From: an uncultured Erythrobacter sp.
Lineage (GTDB): Bacteria; Pseudomonadota; Alphaproteobacteria; Sphingomonadales; Sphingomonadaceae
NCBI GenBank assembly: GCA_947499505.1
Contig: CANMOQ010000001.1
Location: 1-42,036 of the forward strand
Reading direction: 5' to 3'
DNA: 42,036 nt
Shown: positions 33,470-42,017 of the stretch, piece after piece
Position numbering within the stretch: the stretch's first letter is position 1
Layout of the letters: every line of letters begins with the position of its first letter
Notes under the pieces: model-generated
What the model was told of the DNA's origin: nothing
Databases searched by the model: none
Seen by the model: the letters and a program-made list of their open reading frames with translations, nothing else
Position numbers and translations under genes: made by a program

Positions 33470-34324
33470 CTATTGGTTGAGGTAGGCGAAGCTTGCCTTG
33501 GCAAAAGCAGCGGCGTCCTTGGTGTCGTCATTTTCCACGTAAAAGCATTCCAGCCCGGCGGTGTCCGCCTGCGCCATGATCGCAGGAAAGTCGATTACGC
33601 CATCACCAATATTGACCATTTCACCTTCGGCTGAGGCGTCCTTGATATGGCAGGCCGAGAACCGACCCGGTGCTTTGGAAAATAAGTCCAGCGGGTCAAC
33701 ATTGGCCTTGTGCGTCCAGAAGAAATCGAGCTCCATCGTCACCTTGTCCGCCTCGGTGCGTTCTAGCAAGATGTCGTAAGGCACTTCGCCGTCAACCGTT
33801 TCAAATTCAAATTCATGGTTGTGATAGCCAACCGTCATGCCTGCCTCTTTTGCAGGACCAGCACGCTCATTAAGCAGGTCAGCGATGGCTTTGTAATTGT
33901 CGAGAATACGATCTTCCGGTGCGAGCCATGGCAGAATCAGCTTGCTCTGTCCCATCAATGCCGCGCGCTCGATAACGGCATCGAAATTATCGCGCATATC
34001 GGCGAGCTGCACATGGGTGGAATTGCTGACCAGACCAAGGTCATCCATCCGAGCCTTAATCGCGGCGGCATCGTGTTCGAAGTAACCGGCGAACTCCAGG
34101 TCTTTATAGCCGATCTCAGCCAGAGTGGTCAGAACACCGTCATAGTCCTGCTCAAACTGTTCACGGAAAGTGTAAAGCTGAATGCCGAGCTTACCCTCGT
34201 AGGGTTTGGGCTTTGCTGCTTCTTGCCCGGGACCGGCTCCATTGCACGCCGCCAGCAATCCAATGCTGCCGATCAATCCGCCCCTCAAGACATCGCGGCG
34301 GCCAAGTGATGGAAATGCGTTCAT
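33470..34324 (-). CDS. Exported sugar isomerase/epimerase-fold (AP endonuclease 2-like) protein
   Basis: 284-residue TIM-barrel protein of the xylose-isomerase-like family. The N-terminus carries a twin-arginine motif (LGRRDVLRGG) and lipobox (LLAAC, C27), so it should be a Tat-exported lipoprotein acting in the periplasm. The mature part reads GKLGIQLYTFREQFEQDYD, IGYKDLEFAGYF, YHNHEFEFE, VTMELDFFWTHKANVDP, FSACHIKDAS and CFYVENDD; His, Glu, Asp and His residues fit a divalent metal site. I chose the ATG at 34324 because it overlaps the GMC stop by one base and opens with the Tat motif; 29 further upstream residues lie inside the GMC gene. Relatives act on 3-keto-glycosides, so a periplasmic 3-keto-glycoside cleaving or isomerising step is a reasonable guess. 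Confidence 0.87.
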   Translation of the reverse strand: MNAFPSLGRRDVLRGGLIGSIGLLAACNGAGPGQEAAKPKPYEGKLGIQLYTFREQFEQDYDGVLTTLAEIGYKDLEFAGYFEHDAAAIKARMDDLGLVSNSTHVQLADMRDNFDAVIERAALMGQSKLILPWLAPEDRILDNYKAIADLLNERAGPAKEAGMTVGYHNHEFEFETVDGEVPYDILLERTEADKVTMELDFFWTHKANVDPLDLFSKAPGRFSACHIKDASAEGEMVNIGDGVIDFPAIMAQADTAGLECFYVENDDTKDAAAFAKASFAYLNQ

Positions 34325-36033
34325 CAGATCAAATCCTGCTTCATTTGCGTAGCGGCATAGTCGGCTGCGCGCGCGGTCAGCGCCATGAATGTGAGTGATG
34401 GATTTTGGCACGCGACCGAGGAGAAGGACGAACCATCGGTGATAAACACGTTGGGCACATCATGGCATTGGTTGCGGCCGTTCACGACGGAGGTCGCCGC
34501 GTCATAGCCCATGCGTGCGCCGCCCATTTCATGGATGCAATGCCCCGGTACGGGCTCTTGTTCGAAGGTTTGGATGTCGGTGCAGCCTGCCGCCTCCAGC
34601 ATAGCCACCGCATCGCGTTTCATCGCGACGCGCATCTTGCGCTCGTTTTCGGACCAGGTCACATCCAAGTGGATTTGCGGGATGCCATTGGCATCGGTCT
34701 TGGTCGGATGCAGCACCGCCTTGTTCTCTTCGCGCGGCAGCATCTCGCCAAAGGCCTGCAGGCGAATGCGCCAACTGTCGTCGGGCTGTCTGAGCTGGTT
34801 CTTCAGATCCTCGCCAAAGCCCTGGCCGCCCAAGGCACGGGTCCAAGAGGACCGCGAACTTTGGCCCTGATAGCCATAGCCGCGCAAAAACTCGCCATCG
34901 GTTTCATTGCCGAGATTGGCAAAGCGCGGCACGTAGATGCCATTGGGCCTGCGCCCGGCGAAATAGCTGTCCTGAAAACCGGGATAGGCCGCTTCTGCAC
35001 CGACCCGGGTGTGGTGATCCATCAGATATTTGCCGAGCGTGCCGCTGTTATTGGCAAACCCGTTTTGGAAGGTTTCAGACGTCGAATTGAGCAGGACCTG
35101 CACCGTGCCCAGCGTCGATGCGCACATGAAGATCACCTTGGCATGGTAATCCTGGCGCTCTTTGGTGGCGCGATTGACGGTCCGCACGCCGGTCGCCTTG
35201 CCGGTCTTTTCGTCATAGAGAATGCGCTCAACCACGGTGTCAGGCAGCAGGGTCATATTTCCGGTGTTCTTCGCCGCTGGCAAGGTGGCCGAGACGCTCG
35301 AGAAATAGCCGCCAAACGAGCATCCGCGCTCGCATTGGTTGCGGAATTGGCAAGAGCCGCGGCCCAGCGCCAATTGCTCTTCGGTCGGCTGGGTCAAATG
35401 CGCTGCGCGGCCAGGAATCATCTTGCGGCCCGGAAAGGCTGCCTCGATCTTGGCCTTGGCGTCTTTCTCTACGCAGGTGAGGTCCATCGCGGGTTGGAAC
35501 ACGCTGTCGGGCAGCTGATCCAAGCCCTCCTCAGATCCGCTGATGCCAACGAATTTCTCGACATAGTCATACCACGGCGCAACATCGGCGTAGCGGATCG
35601 GCCAATCTGTGCCGTGTCCATCGGCCTTGTTGGCGGCGAAATCCATTTCGCTCCAGCGGTAGCTTTGCCGCGCCCACATCATTGACTTGCCGCCGACTTG
35701 ATCACCGCGCAGCCACGCGAAGGTCTTGCCGTCTTCTACGGAGTAGGGATTTTCCTTGTCGTTGATGAAGTAGTGCCGCGTGCTCTCGCGAAAGGCATAG
35801 CAGGTCTGTTGAACCGGATATTCCGCATCGGCCAGCTTCGGGTCGACGCGGTCGCGGTGCTTCATATCCCACGGGTTTTGGTTTTCCGTGACATAGCCTT
35901 TGCTGTGCTCGTTCTGCTTGCCGCGCTCCAGCACTAGGGTCTTAAAACCTTTCTCGCTGAATTCTTTCGCGGCCCAACCGCCGGACATACCGGACCCAAC
36001 AACAATTACATCGAAAGGGGTGTTCTCAGACAT
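34324..36033 (-). CDS. GMC-family FAD oxidoreductase (sugar dehydrogenase large subunit)
   Basis: 569-residue flavoprotein. The dinucleotide-binding start is FDVIVVGSGMSGGWAAKE, followed by LVLERG. The active-site region reads HEMGGARMGYDAATSVVN and NVFITDGSSFSSVACQNPSLTFMALTAR, typical of the gluconate 2-dehydrogenase/glucoside 3-dehydrogenase branch. I prefer the ATG at 36033; a GTG at 36060 would add nine residues. It has no signal peptide, while the small subunit just upstream has a Tat signal, so the pair is probably exported together. The cysteine cluster CQFRNQCERGCSFGG may hold an iron-sulfur cluster or disulfides. The likely reaction is oxidation of a sugar or glycoside hydroxyl, possibly at C3. 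No cytochrome subunit is in the window. Confidence 0.93.
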   Translation of the reverse strand: MSENTPFDVIVVGSGMSGGWAAKEFSEKGFKTLVLERGKQNEHSKGYVTENQNPWDMKHRDRVDPKLADAEYPVQQTCYAFRESTRHYFINDKENPYSVEDGKTFAWLRGDQVGGKSMMWARQSYRWSEMDFAANKADGHGTDWPIRYADVAPWYDYVEKFVGISGSEEGLDQLPDSVFQPAMDLTCVEKDAKAKIEAAFPGRKMIPGRAAHLTQPTEEQLALGRGSCQFRNQCERGCSFGGYFSSVSATLPAAKNTGNMTLLPDTVVERILYDEKTGKATGVRTVNRATKERQDYHAKVIFMCASTLGTVQVLLNSTSETFQNGFANNSGTLGKYLMDHHTRVGAEAAYPGFQDSYFAGRRPNGIYVPRFANLGNETDGEFLRGYGYQGQSSRSSWTRALGGQGFGEDLKNQLRQPDDSWRIRLQAFGEMLPREENKAVLHPTKTDANGIPQIHLDVTWSENERKMRVAMKRDAVAMLEAAGCTDIQTFEQEPVPGHCIHEMGGARMGYDAATSVVNGRNQCHDVPNVFITDGSSFSSVACQNPSLTFMALTARAADYAATQMKQDLI

Positions 36034-36060
36034 TCTCTTGATACTCGCTTTCGATTCCAC

Positions 36061-36624
36061 TCAGACGCCGCGGTTCAGCCAAGCCCGGCCGACCTCTTCT
36101 AACGGTGCACAGGCGTCATAACGGCCAGGAATTTCTTCAAATTTGAGTTCCTCGGTGGCTTGCTCCGAGGTGTAAAAGCCGAAGATCGTCATATCGCGCA
36201 GCTGCTGCCAAGTGGCTTTGCCAGCCATATCGCCAGGGCCCGTGTCCAACTCTGTCAGAATAGCGCGCTGCTGCTCCGCCGATGCGCTGGTAAAGCTGTT
36301 GGCGCCTGCGTCTTTTGCCATGTCGTCAAAGACGGACAGGCCAGCGGCGAAATCATCTTGTTGCTCGGTGGTGAAGTGGTCGGTGAAGACCGCCTCGATA
36401 TAGGCGGGCACTTTGGCCAGACGCGCGCCGGGCGTGTCGGTTTGCGGGATCACCAGATCGCTGACTGCATCAATCAGCTCCAGCTTTCCGGCAAGACTAC
36501 CGCCTGCGCCGCTGGAACAGCCTGCGAGGCCGCCCATCGCGGGCAGCACAATCGCAGCGCCTGCTACTGTGATGGAGCCGCGCAGCATGGAGCGGCGGTT
36601 CATTGACAGAGTATCTGTCGTCAT
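36061..36624 (-). CDS. Gluconate 2-dehydrogenase subunit 3-like Tat protein
   Basis: 187-residue small subunit of GMC-type sugar dehydrogenases. The Tat motif is NRRSMLRG and a lipobox-like LAGC gives C36. The mature part shows LELIDAVSDLVIPQTDTPGARLAKVPAYIEAVF and the C-terminal TIFGFYTSEQATEEL, both typical of the family. It overlaps the upstream MFS gene by 4 nt and precedes the GMC gene by a few bases. Its probable job is to carry the signal-less GMC subunit through the Tat system and help assemble it. Confidence 0.9.
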   Translation of the reverse strand: MTTDTLSMNRRSMLRGSITVAGAAIVLPAMGGLAGCSSGAGGSLAGKLELIDAVSDLVIPQTDTPGARLAKVPAYIEAVFTDHFTTEQQDDFAAGLSVFDDMAKDAGANSFTSASAEQQRAILTELDTGPGDMAGKATWQQLRDMTIFGFYTSEQATEELKFEEIPGRYDACAPLEEVGRAWLNRGV

Positions 36625-38033
36625 GACTGAGCACCTTCCGCAGAGTTTTCGAGTTGTTTTCGGCTGACGTAAAGCAAGGCGAAGATACCGATCAGCACCA
36701 CTGGGAAGTAAACCAGTTGAGAGAGCGCCCCTTGTCCCGCTGCCACTTCAACAGCAGTGCCGTCGAGTCCGCTTGCCTCAGCACTGGCCCTTGCACTGTC
36801 GATCCAGCCCCCGATGATCGGGTTCCAAATCGTCAATGCAAACATGCCCGCAGCCCCGACCAGGCTCATGCCCAGAGCGCCGGAGCGCGGTACATATTGC
36901 GCTGTGATGCCGATCATCGTTGGCCAAAAGTAACACACGCCAACCGCAAAAATGATGGCCGATACATAGACCATTGCTCCGCTTGCCGATGACATCAGAA
37001 ACAGTCCCAGCGTTGTCAGTATGGCGCTCATCAACAACACGCCAAGAGGGTTGAGTGCATGAATAAGCGGCCCGGCAAAATAGCGGCCGACTGCCATGAT
37101 ACCTGTCACCATGCCGAGCACTATCATCGCCTGGCCGGGAAGGTTCCCGAGTTGCGCACCAAGGATGCGATCAACCCATTGCTGAGTCCCTAGCTCTGAA
37201 GTGGCTGTGATGCTCATGATCGACATAAATACAATCAAGAGCAACGCATCGCGCGCGCGCCCTGCACGCCACAGCATCATCACAAAGGTTAGGCCCAGCA
37301 CCAGAAGCAGCGGCAAAACAAACGTCCCTGGCAGACCCGCGATCAGGTTGTTTGGTGTGCCGATCAGGATCAGAAGACCAAGGATCGCACTCATGAGAAA
37401 CACGCCTTTAGCGTCCAGATCGATGATCCTTTCGCTTTCGGGCACATCTGGGAAGCGCGTGGTGAAAATCATGACGCCATAAATTGCTGTAGGAATTAGC
37501 ATCACGGCAATTTGGGGCTGCCAACCAATTCCCGCATTGGTCATGACGTAAGAGACAACCGCACCGATCACGATTCCCCCAGGGAACCAAACATGGAAAC
37601 GGTTTAGCCATTTCGTTTTTTCGTCTTTGTACAGATCTGCAACCAAGGGGTTGCATGCGGCTTCCACTGAGCCATTGGCGAAACCGATGAAGAATGTGGA
37701 GATTAGCAAGCCTAAAAACCCATCAGCAAAAATGGTGAGGACAAGGCCGAGCAGATGGCCGACAAAGGCCAGGATCATAATCAGGCGCGGGCCAAGCTTG
37801 TTGTAGAGGAAACCGAACACCACCATCGCCAGCGGAAAGCCCAAAAAGGCCATGCTGTTCACCCAGCCAAGTTGAGTATCGCTCAGTGCGAATTGATCCG
37901 ACAGTTGAGTCAATATCCCCGCGCGTATCGCGAAGGTCATGGCGGTCACGATCAGCGAGATACAGCTTAGCCAGAACAGACGGTTTCGATCTATTCCGGG
38001 CTCTGCTCGCGCGCCCATTGCTACGGCTTCCAT
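36621..38033 (-). CDS. MFS sugar transporter
   Basis: 470-residue major-facilitator permease with twelve visible helices. The first half includes ILTQLSDQFALSDTQLGWVNSMAF, FLYNKLGPRLIM, and FFIGFANGSVEAACNPLVADLYKDEKTKWLNRFH, given here in parts; this last loop resembles the fucose-permease-like branch. A GGAGAGGG site precedes the ATG. It is third in the six-gene minus operon, 23 nt after the isomerase-fold gene, and overlaps the Tat small-subunit gene. It probably takes up the oxidised sugar made in the periplasm, for which the Gfo/Idh and isomerase-fold enzymes act inside the cell. The substrate is inferred from context only. Confidence 0.93.
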   Translation of the reverse strand: MEAVAMGARAEPGIDRNRLFWLSCISLIVTAMTFAIRAGILTQLSDQFALSDTQLGWVNSMAFLGFPLAMVVFGFLYNKLGPRLIMILAFVGHLLGLVLTIFADGFLGLLISTFFIGFANGSVEAACNPLVADLYKDEKTKWLNRFHVWFPGGIVIGAVVSYVMTNAGIGWQPQIAVMLIPTAIYGVMIFTTRFPDVPESERIIDLDAKGVFLMSAILGLLILIGTPNNLIAGLPGTFVLPLLLVLGLTFVMMLWRAGRARDALLLIVFMSIMSITATSELGTQQWVDRILGAQLGNLPGQAMIVLGMVTGIMAVGRYFAGPLIHALNPLGVLLMSAILTTLGLFLMSSASGAMVYVSAIIFAVGVCYFWPTMIGITAQYVPRSGALGMSLVGAAGMFALTIWNPIIGGWIDSARASAEASGLDGTAVEVAAGQGALSQLVYFPVVLIGIFALLYVSRKQLENSAEGAQS

Positions 38034-38056
38034 GAATTTCCCTCTCCTAATCGCAT

Positions 38057-39115
38057 CTAGTTATCGATGCCCAGCGCGCGTTTAATCATAGCCTCATCCA
38101 CTTCGCCGCCCGCGAAATCGTCAAACGCGTATTCGGTTGGCCGGATGATATGATCTGCGATGAACGGCGCGCCCTCGGCGGCGCCTTGTTCGGGATGCTT
38201 AAAGCAGCACTCCCATTCCAGAACCGCCCAGCCATCAAACCCGTAATGGGTCAGCTTGCTAAAAATCTGGCGGAAATCGACCTGCCCATCGCCAAGCGAA
38301 CGGAACCGGCCCGCCCGGTCTTGCCAGCCTTGAAAGCCGCCATAGACTCCGGTGCGCCCGTTGGGCCGGAATTCAGCGTCCTTCACATGGAAGGCCTTGA
38401 TCCGCTCGTGATAGCGGTCGATAAAGTCGAGATAGTCGAGCTGTTGCAGCACGAAATGGCTCGGGTCGAACAGGATGTTGGCGCGTGGATGGTTATCCAC
38501 CGCTTCAAGGAATGCCTCAAAGGTCGCGCCATCGTGCAGGTCTTCGCCCGGGTGGATTTCATAGGCGACATCAACACCGTTGTCCTCAAAAACGTCCAGA
38601 ATCGGCTTCCAGCGCTTGGCGAGCTCAGCAAAGCCAGCCTCCACCAACCCAGCCGGACGCTGAGGCCACGGATAGACAAGGTGCCACATCAACGCGCCAG
38701 AGAAGCTCGCGTGCGACTTCAAGCCGAGGCGGCGTGATGCAATCGCCGCCTTTTTCATCTGATCGACCGCCCATTCCTGCCGCTCAGCAGGCTTGCCGTG
38801 CAGCGCCTCTGGGGCGAAGGCATCGAACATTTCGTCATAGGCCGGATGCACCGCGACCAGCTGTCCTTGCAGGTGGGTCGACAGCTCCGTGATGGTCAGG
38901 CCATGCTCAGCGCAGCGACCGGCCAGCTCGTCGCAATAGTCCTGGCTTTCCGCCGCCAGATCAAGGTCCATACAGCGTGGATCGTTAGAGGGAATTTGCA
39001 CGCCCTTATAACCCAGACCCGCAACCCATTCCGCAATCGTATCAAGCGAATTGAACGGCGCGGTGTCACCCATGAATTGGGCGAGGAAAATGGCCGGGCC
39101 ACGAAGTTCTTTCAC
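38057..39115 (-). CDS. Sugar phosphate isomerase/epimerase-fold enzyme, cytosolic
   Basis: 352-residue TIM-barrel protein of the AP endonuclease 2/xylose-isomerase-like family, without a signal peptide. Metal-site motifs are visible: YEIHPGED, ILFDPSHFVLQQ, IKAFHVKDAEF and AVLEWEC. The start is a GTG at 39115 that overlaps the stop of the Gfo/Idh gene (GTGA). Proteins of this group paired with a Gfo/Idh dehydrogenase act on keto-sugars, including isomerisation, epimerisation and cleavage of 3-keto-glycosides. With the exported relative at 33470 the operon has one such enzyme on each side of the membrane. The exact reaction is open. Confidence 0.91.
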   Translation of the reverse strand: MKELRGPAIFLAQFMGDTAPFNSLDTIAEWVAGLGYKGVQIPSNDPRCMDLDLAAESQDYCDELAGRCAEHGLTITELSTHLQGQLVAVHPAYDEMFDAFAPEALHGKPAERQEWAVDQMKKAAIASRRLGLKSHASFSGALMWHLVYPWPQRPAGLVEAGFAELAKRWKPILDVFEDNGVDVAYEIHPGEDLHDGATFEAFLEAVDNHPRANILFDPSHFVLQQLDYLDFIDRYHERIKAFHVKDAEFRPNGRTGVYGGFQGWQDRAGRFRSLGDGQVDFRQIFSKLTHYGFDGWAVLEWECCFKHPEQGAAEGAPFIADHIIRPTEYAFDDFAGGEVDEAMIKRALGIDN

Positions 39116-40311
39116 GCGAGGAGACCTTTCAGATCAGGGCCCACCGAGGGCGCTTTGATGTCGTGCCATGCGCCATTGGCGACATTGCTGGCGACGGCTG
39201 CCTCTAGGAATGCCATGCCGCGCAGCGCCTCGGCAATGCCCGGGACACCAAGCGATGACGGCGCCGTTCCAGCGCGCAGCGCCTCAGCAAAGTGGCGGTA
39301 GAGATTGGCGAATGCCTCAAGATATCCCTCCGGATGGCCGGAGGGCAGACGGCAGCGTTCCAACGCCTCATCGCACAGCGGCTTGTCGACGCCAGCGCGG
39401 TGGATAACGCTTTGTCCGCTCGCAAGCCTTTGTATGAGCGTGTTTGGCTCCATTTGTCGCCATTCAAGGCTGGCGTGTTCGCCGTAAATGCGGATAGTCA
39501 GATCATTCTCATCACCGGCGCAAATCTGGCTGGAGACGAGCTGTCCGGTGGCGCCGTTTTCCAGCGAGAAGCTGATCTCGCCATCATCATCAAGCGCGCG
39601 GGTCGGATAGTGGCTGCGCAGCCGCGCAGACAGTCTGGCCATCCGCGAATTGGCGATAAACTCAGCGAGGCTATGGGCATGGCTGCCAATATCGCCCAGC
39701 GCGCCCGCAGGGCCAGAGCGTTCTGGATCGACACGCCATTCCGCTTGCTTGCTGCCGCTGCTTTCCGTCTCGCTGGCCAGCCAGCCTTGGGTGTAGTTCA
39801 CCAGTACTTTGCGGATCGGGCCAAAGTCCGGTTGAGCAGCCAAGTGCCGTGCTTGCCACACCATGGGATAGCCGAGATAGGTATGCGTCAGCCCGTAATG
39901 CGCGCCGGTCGCTTGTAGGGTTTCAGCCAAAGCCTCGATCTCGGCCAGGCTCACGCCTGCTGGCTTATCCGACATGATGTGAAAGCCCGCATCCGCCGCC
40001 GCCTTTGCCATGGGCGCATGGGTGTTGTTGGGGGTGACAATCGACAGAAATTCCATCGGATCGCGCTCGCCAGTGCCGCCGCTTGCAACCTGCGCTTCAT
40101 GGGCCAGCATGGTCACGACGTCCTCATAACAGCGCTTTTCCGGCAGTCCGAGAGCTTTGCCGGTTTCCAAACTGTTGGTGGCATCGCGGCTGAATGCGCC
40201 GCAGACCAGATCAATCTGGCCATCAAGCGCAGCCGCCATACGGTGGACTCCGCCGATAAAGGCGCCTTGGCCGCCGCCGGCCATTCCCATCCGCACGCGC
40301 GAAAAACTCAC
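39112..40311 (-). CDS. Gfo/Idh/MocA-family oxidoreductase
   Basis: 399-residue NAD(P)-dependent dehydrogenase. The nucleotide-binding start is [22 protein letters not shown]; the family motif [28 protein letters not shown] carries the usual EKP-type lysine in DKP. The C-terminal part shows [21 protein letters not shown] and the exit strand [13 protein letters not shown] chose the GTG at 40311 because GGGGAGGGG lies just upstream; a TTG at 40326 would place that site inside the gene. It leads the six-gene operon, with LacI site 3 upstream. Likely roles are reduction of a 3-keto-sugar or oxidation of a sugar inside the cell. Confidence 0.93.
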   Translation of the reverse strand: MSFSRVRMGMAGGGQGAFIGGVHRMAAALDGQIDLVCGAFSRDATNSLETGKALGLPEKRCYEDVVTMLAHEAQVASGGTGERDPMEFLSIVTPNNTHAPMAKAAADAGFHIMSDKPAGVSLAEIEALAETLQATGAHYGLTHTYLGYPMVWQARHLAAQPDFGPIRKVLVNYTQGWLASETESSGSKQAEWRVDPERSGPAGALGDIGSHAHSLAEFIANSRMARLSARLRSHYPTRALDDDGEISFSLENGATGQLVSSQICAGDENDLTIRIYGEHASLEWRQMEPNTLIQRLASGQSVIHRAGVDKPLCDEALERCRLPSGHPEGYLEAFANLYRHFAEALRAGTAPSSLGVPGIAEALRGMAFLEAAVASNVANGAWHDIKAPSVGPDLKGLLA

Positions 40312-40334
40312 TGAACCCCTCCCCAAGGTTGCTA

Positions 40335-40351
40335 TTGTCTTACGTTGTCAA
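40335..40351. promoter_or_regulatory. Predicted LacI-type operator, site 3
   Basis: On the minus strand this reads TTGACAACGTAAGACAA, sharing ten bases with site 1 and nine with site 2 from the first T. The second arm is imperfect. It lies 23 nt before the Gfo/Idh start and 139 nt before the halogenase-like gene, so it could control the six-gene operon and perhaps both directions. Confidence 0.62.
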
Positions 40352-40490
40352 TTTGTATTACTGTTTCGACAGAGGCGTCAAGTGATTGTGCGTTTTGACG
40401 TCTTCAGCTGAGCTGTGTGAATGTTGCAATGCTTGCGATTGACAGTGAGCGAGCAAATGCGATCTTGGCGGTGGGATAGAGGAGCGGCCT

Positions 40491-42017
40491 GTGGGCGCGA
40501 ATGAGGGCAAGCAAGCGATAAACCGCGTTGTTGTGGTTGGCGGGGGAACCGCCGGCTGGATGACTGCGGCTGGGCTTGCCAGCATGCTGGGCCCAACCGG
40601 CCTGGAGATCACGCTGATCGAATCCGAAGCGATCGGTGTTGTCGGCGTGGGCGAGGCGACTCTGCCGCATATCAAGAATTTCAACGACACCATCGGCGTC
40701 AACGAAGCGGAGTTTATGGCCGCTACATCGGCGACCTTTAAACTCGGCATTGAGTTTGTGAACTGGGGCCGCAAGGGCGACAGCTATATCCACCCGTTCG
40801 GCGAATTTGGCCTGCCCAATGCAGGCGTCGCCTTCCATCAATATTGGCGCAAATTTGCAGGCCAGCCTGGCGTTGGCGCGCTTGATGAATATTCGCTGCC
40901 GGTCATCGCCTCGCGCCTGGGCAAGTTTCAACCGCCCGACGACGATCCGCGCTCGGTCATGTCGACTTATCGCTACGCCTATCAGTTCGATGCGCTGCAA
41001 TATGCACCCTTCATGCGCTCCCATGCTGAGGCACGCGGGGTCACGCGGATGGAAGGCAAGGTAGTTGATGTTGCGCTGGAACCTGAAAGCGGGCGAGTGA
41101 CCGCTCTAACTATGGATGATGGCCGGGTCATCGAGGGCGATCTGTTTGTCGATTGCACCGGCTTTTTCGGCCTGCTGATCGAAAAGACGCTGAGCGCTGG
41201 CTATGACGATTGGAGCGAATGGCTGCCCGCTGACCGCGCGGTGGCGGTGCCGTGTGAGAGCGCCGGACCGCTGCTGCCATACACGCGGGCTACGGCGCGT
41301 GAGGCCGGGTGGAGCTGGCGCATTCCGCTGCAACATCGCACCGGAAATGGCCATGTCTATTCCAGCCAGTTTCTAAGCGATGATGCCGCATGCGACACCT
41401 TGCTTGGCGGGCTGGAGGGGGAGCGACTGGCTGACCCACGGTTCCTGCGCTTTGTCACTGGCAAACGGCGTAAATTGTGGAGCCGCAATGTCGTTGCGAT
41501 TGGTCTGTCTGGCGGCTTTCTAGAACCGCTGGAATCGACCAGCATCTATCTCATCCAGGAAGGCATCACCAAGCTGCTGGAGCTGTTTCCCGCCGATCAG
41601 CACTGCGATGTTGAAGTGGCGGAATACAATCGCTGGATGGACTTGCAGTTTGAGCGCGTGCGCGATTTTCTGATCATGCATTACCATGCGACAGAGCGCG
41701 ACGATTCCGATTTCTGGAACCACATGCGCACGATGACAGTGCCCGATAGTTTGGCCGAGCGGCTGGAGCTGTTCACCGCGCATGGCCATGTCAGCGCCTA
41801 TGATCACGGCCTGTTTCTGGTGCCGAGCTGGGTCGCGGTGCTGATTGGCCAGCGTGTGCTACCCAGCAGTGTTGATGCCCGCGTTTCTGGGCAGGCGGAT
41901 GCGGAGGTCTTGCGCCATCTGGCTGGGCTTAAAGGCCATATGGAAAAGGCCGCCGGATCGATGGAAGATCACGCCGCTTACCTCGCGCGCAACAATATGA
42001 TGCGGGCTGCGGCATGA
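40491..42017 (+). CDS. Tryptophan-halogenase-family flavoprotein
   Basis: 508-residue FAD-dependent protein of the tryptophan halogenase family. The FAD motif is VVVVGGGTAGWMTAAGLA and the halogenase signature WSWRIPLQ is present; EATLPHIKNFND and ATFKLGIEFVNW match the early family regions, the latter with a lysine where halogenases have their catalytic one. The C-terminal FLEPLESTSIYLIQ is also typical. The start is GTG at 40491 behind AGAGGAG. Members of this family occur in sphingomonad and Caulobacter sugar loci next to TonB receptors, where no halogenation has been shown. Divergent from the Gfo/Idh gene, it opens a rightward run whose next gene overlaps by ATGA. A true halogenase role here is doubtful. 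Confidence 0.92.
   Translation: MGANEGKQAINRVVVVGGGTAGWMTAAGLASMLGPTGLEITLIESEAIGVVGVGEATLPHIKNFNDTIGVNEAEFMAATSATFKLGIEFVNWGRKGDSYIHPFGEFGLPNAGVAFHQYWRKFAGQPGVGALDEYSLPVIASRLGKFQPPDDDPRSVMSTYRYAYQFDALQYAPFMRSHAEARGVTRMEGKVVDVALEPESGRVTALTMDDGRVIEGDLFVDCTGFFGLLIEKTLSAGYDDWSEWLPADRAVAVPCESAGPLLPYTRATAREAGWSWRIPLQHRTGNGHVYSSQFLSDDAACDTLLGGLEGERLADPRFLRFVTGKRRKLWSRNVVAIGLSGGFLEPLESTSIYLIQEGITKLLELFPADQHCDVEVAEYNRWMDLQFERVRDFLIMHYHATERDDSDFWNHMRTMTVPDSLAERLELFTAHGHVSAYDHGLFLVPSWVAVLIGQRVLPSSVDARVSGQADAEVLRHLAGLKGHMEKAAGSMEDHAAYLARNNMMRAAA

Noticed and set aside
34405..35685. 426-codon plus-strand open frame opposite the GMC oxidoreductase
   Set aside because: The minus-strand frame has unmistakable FAD and active-site motifs; the plus frame has none and no ribosome site.
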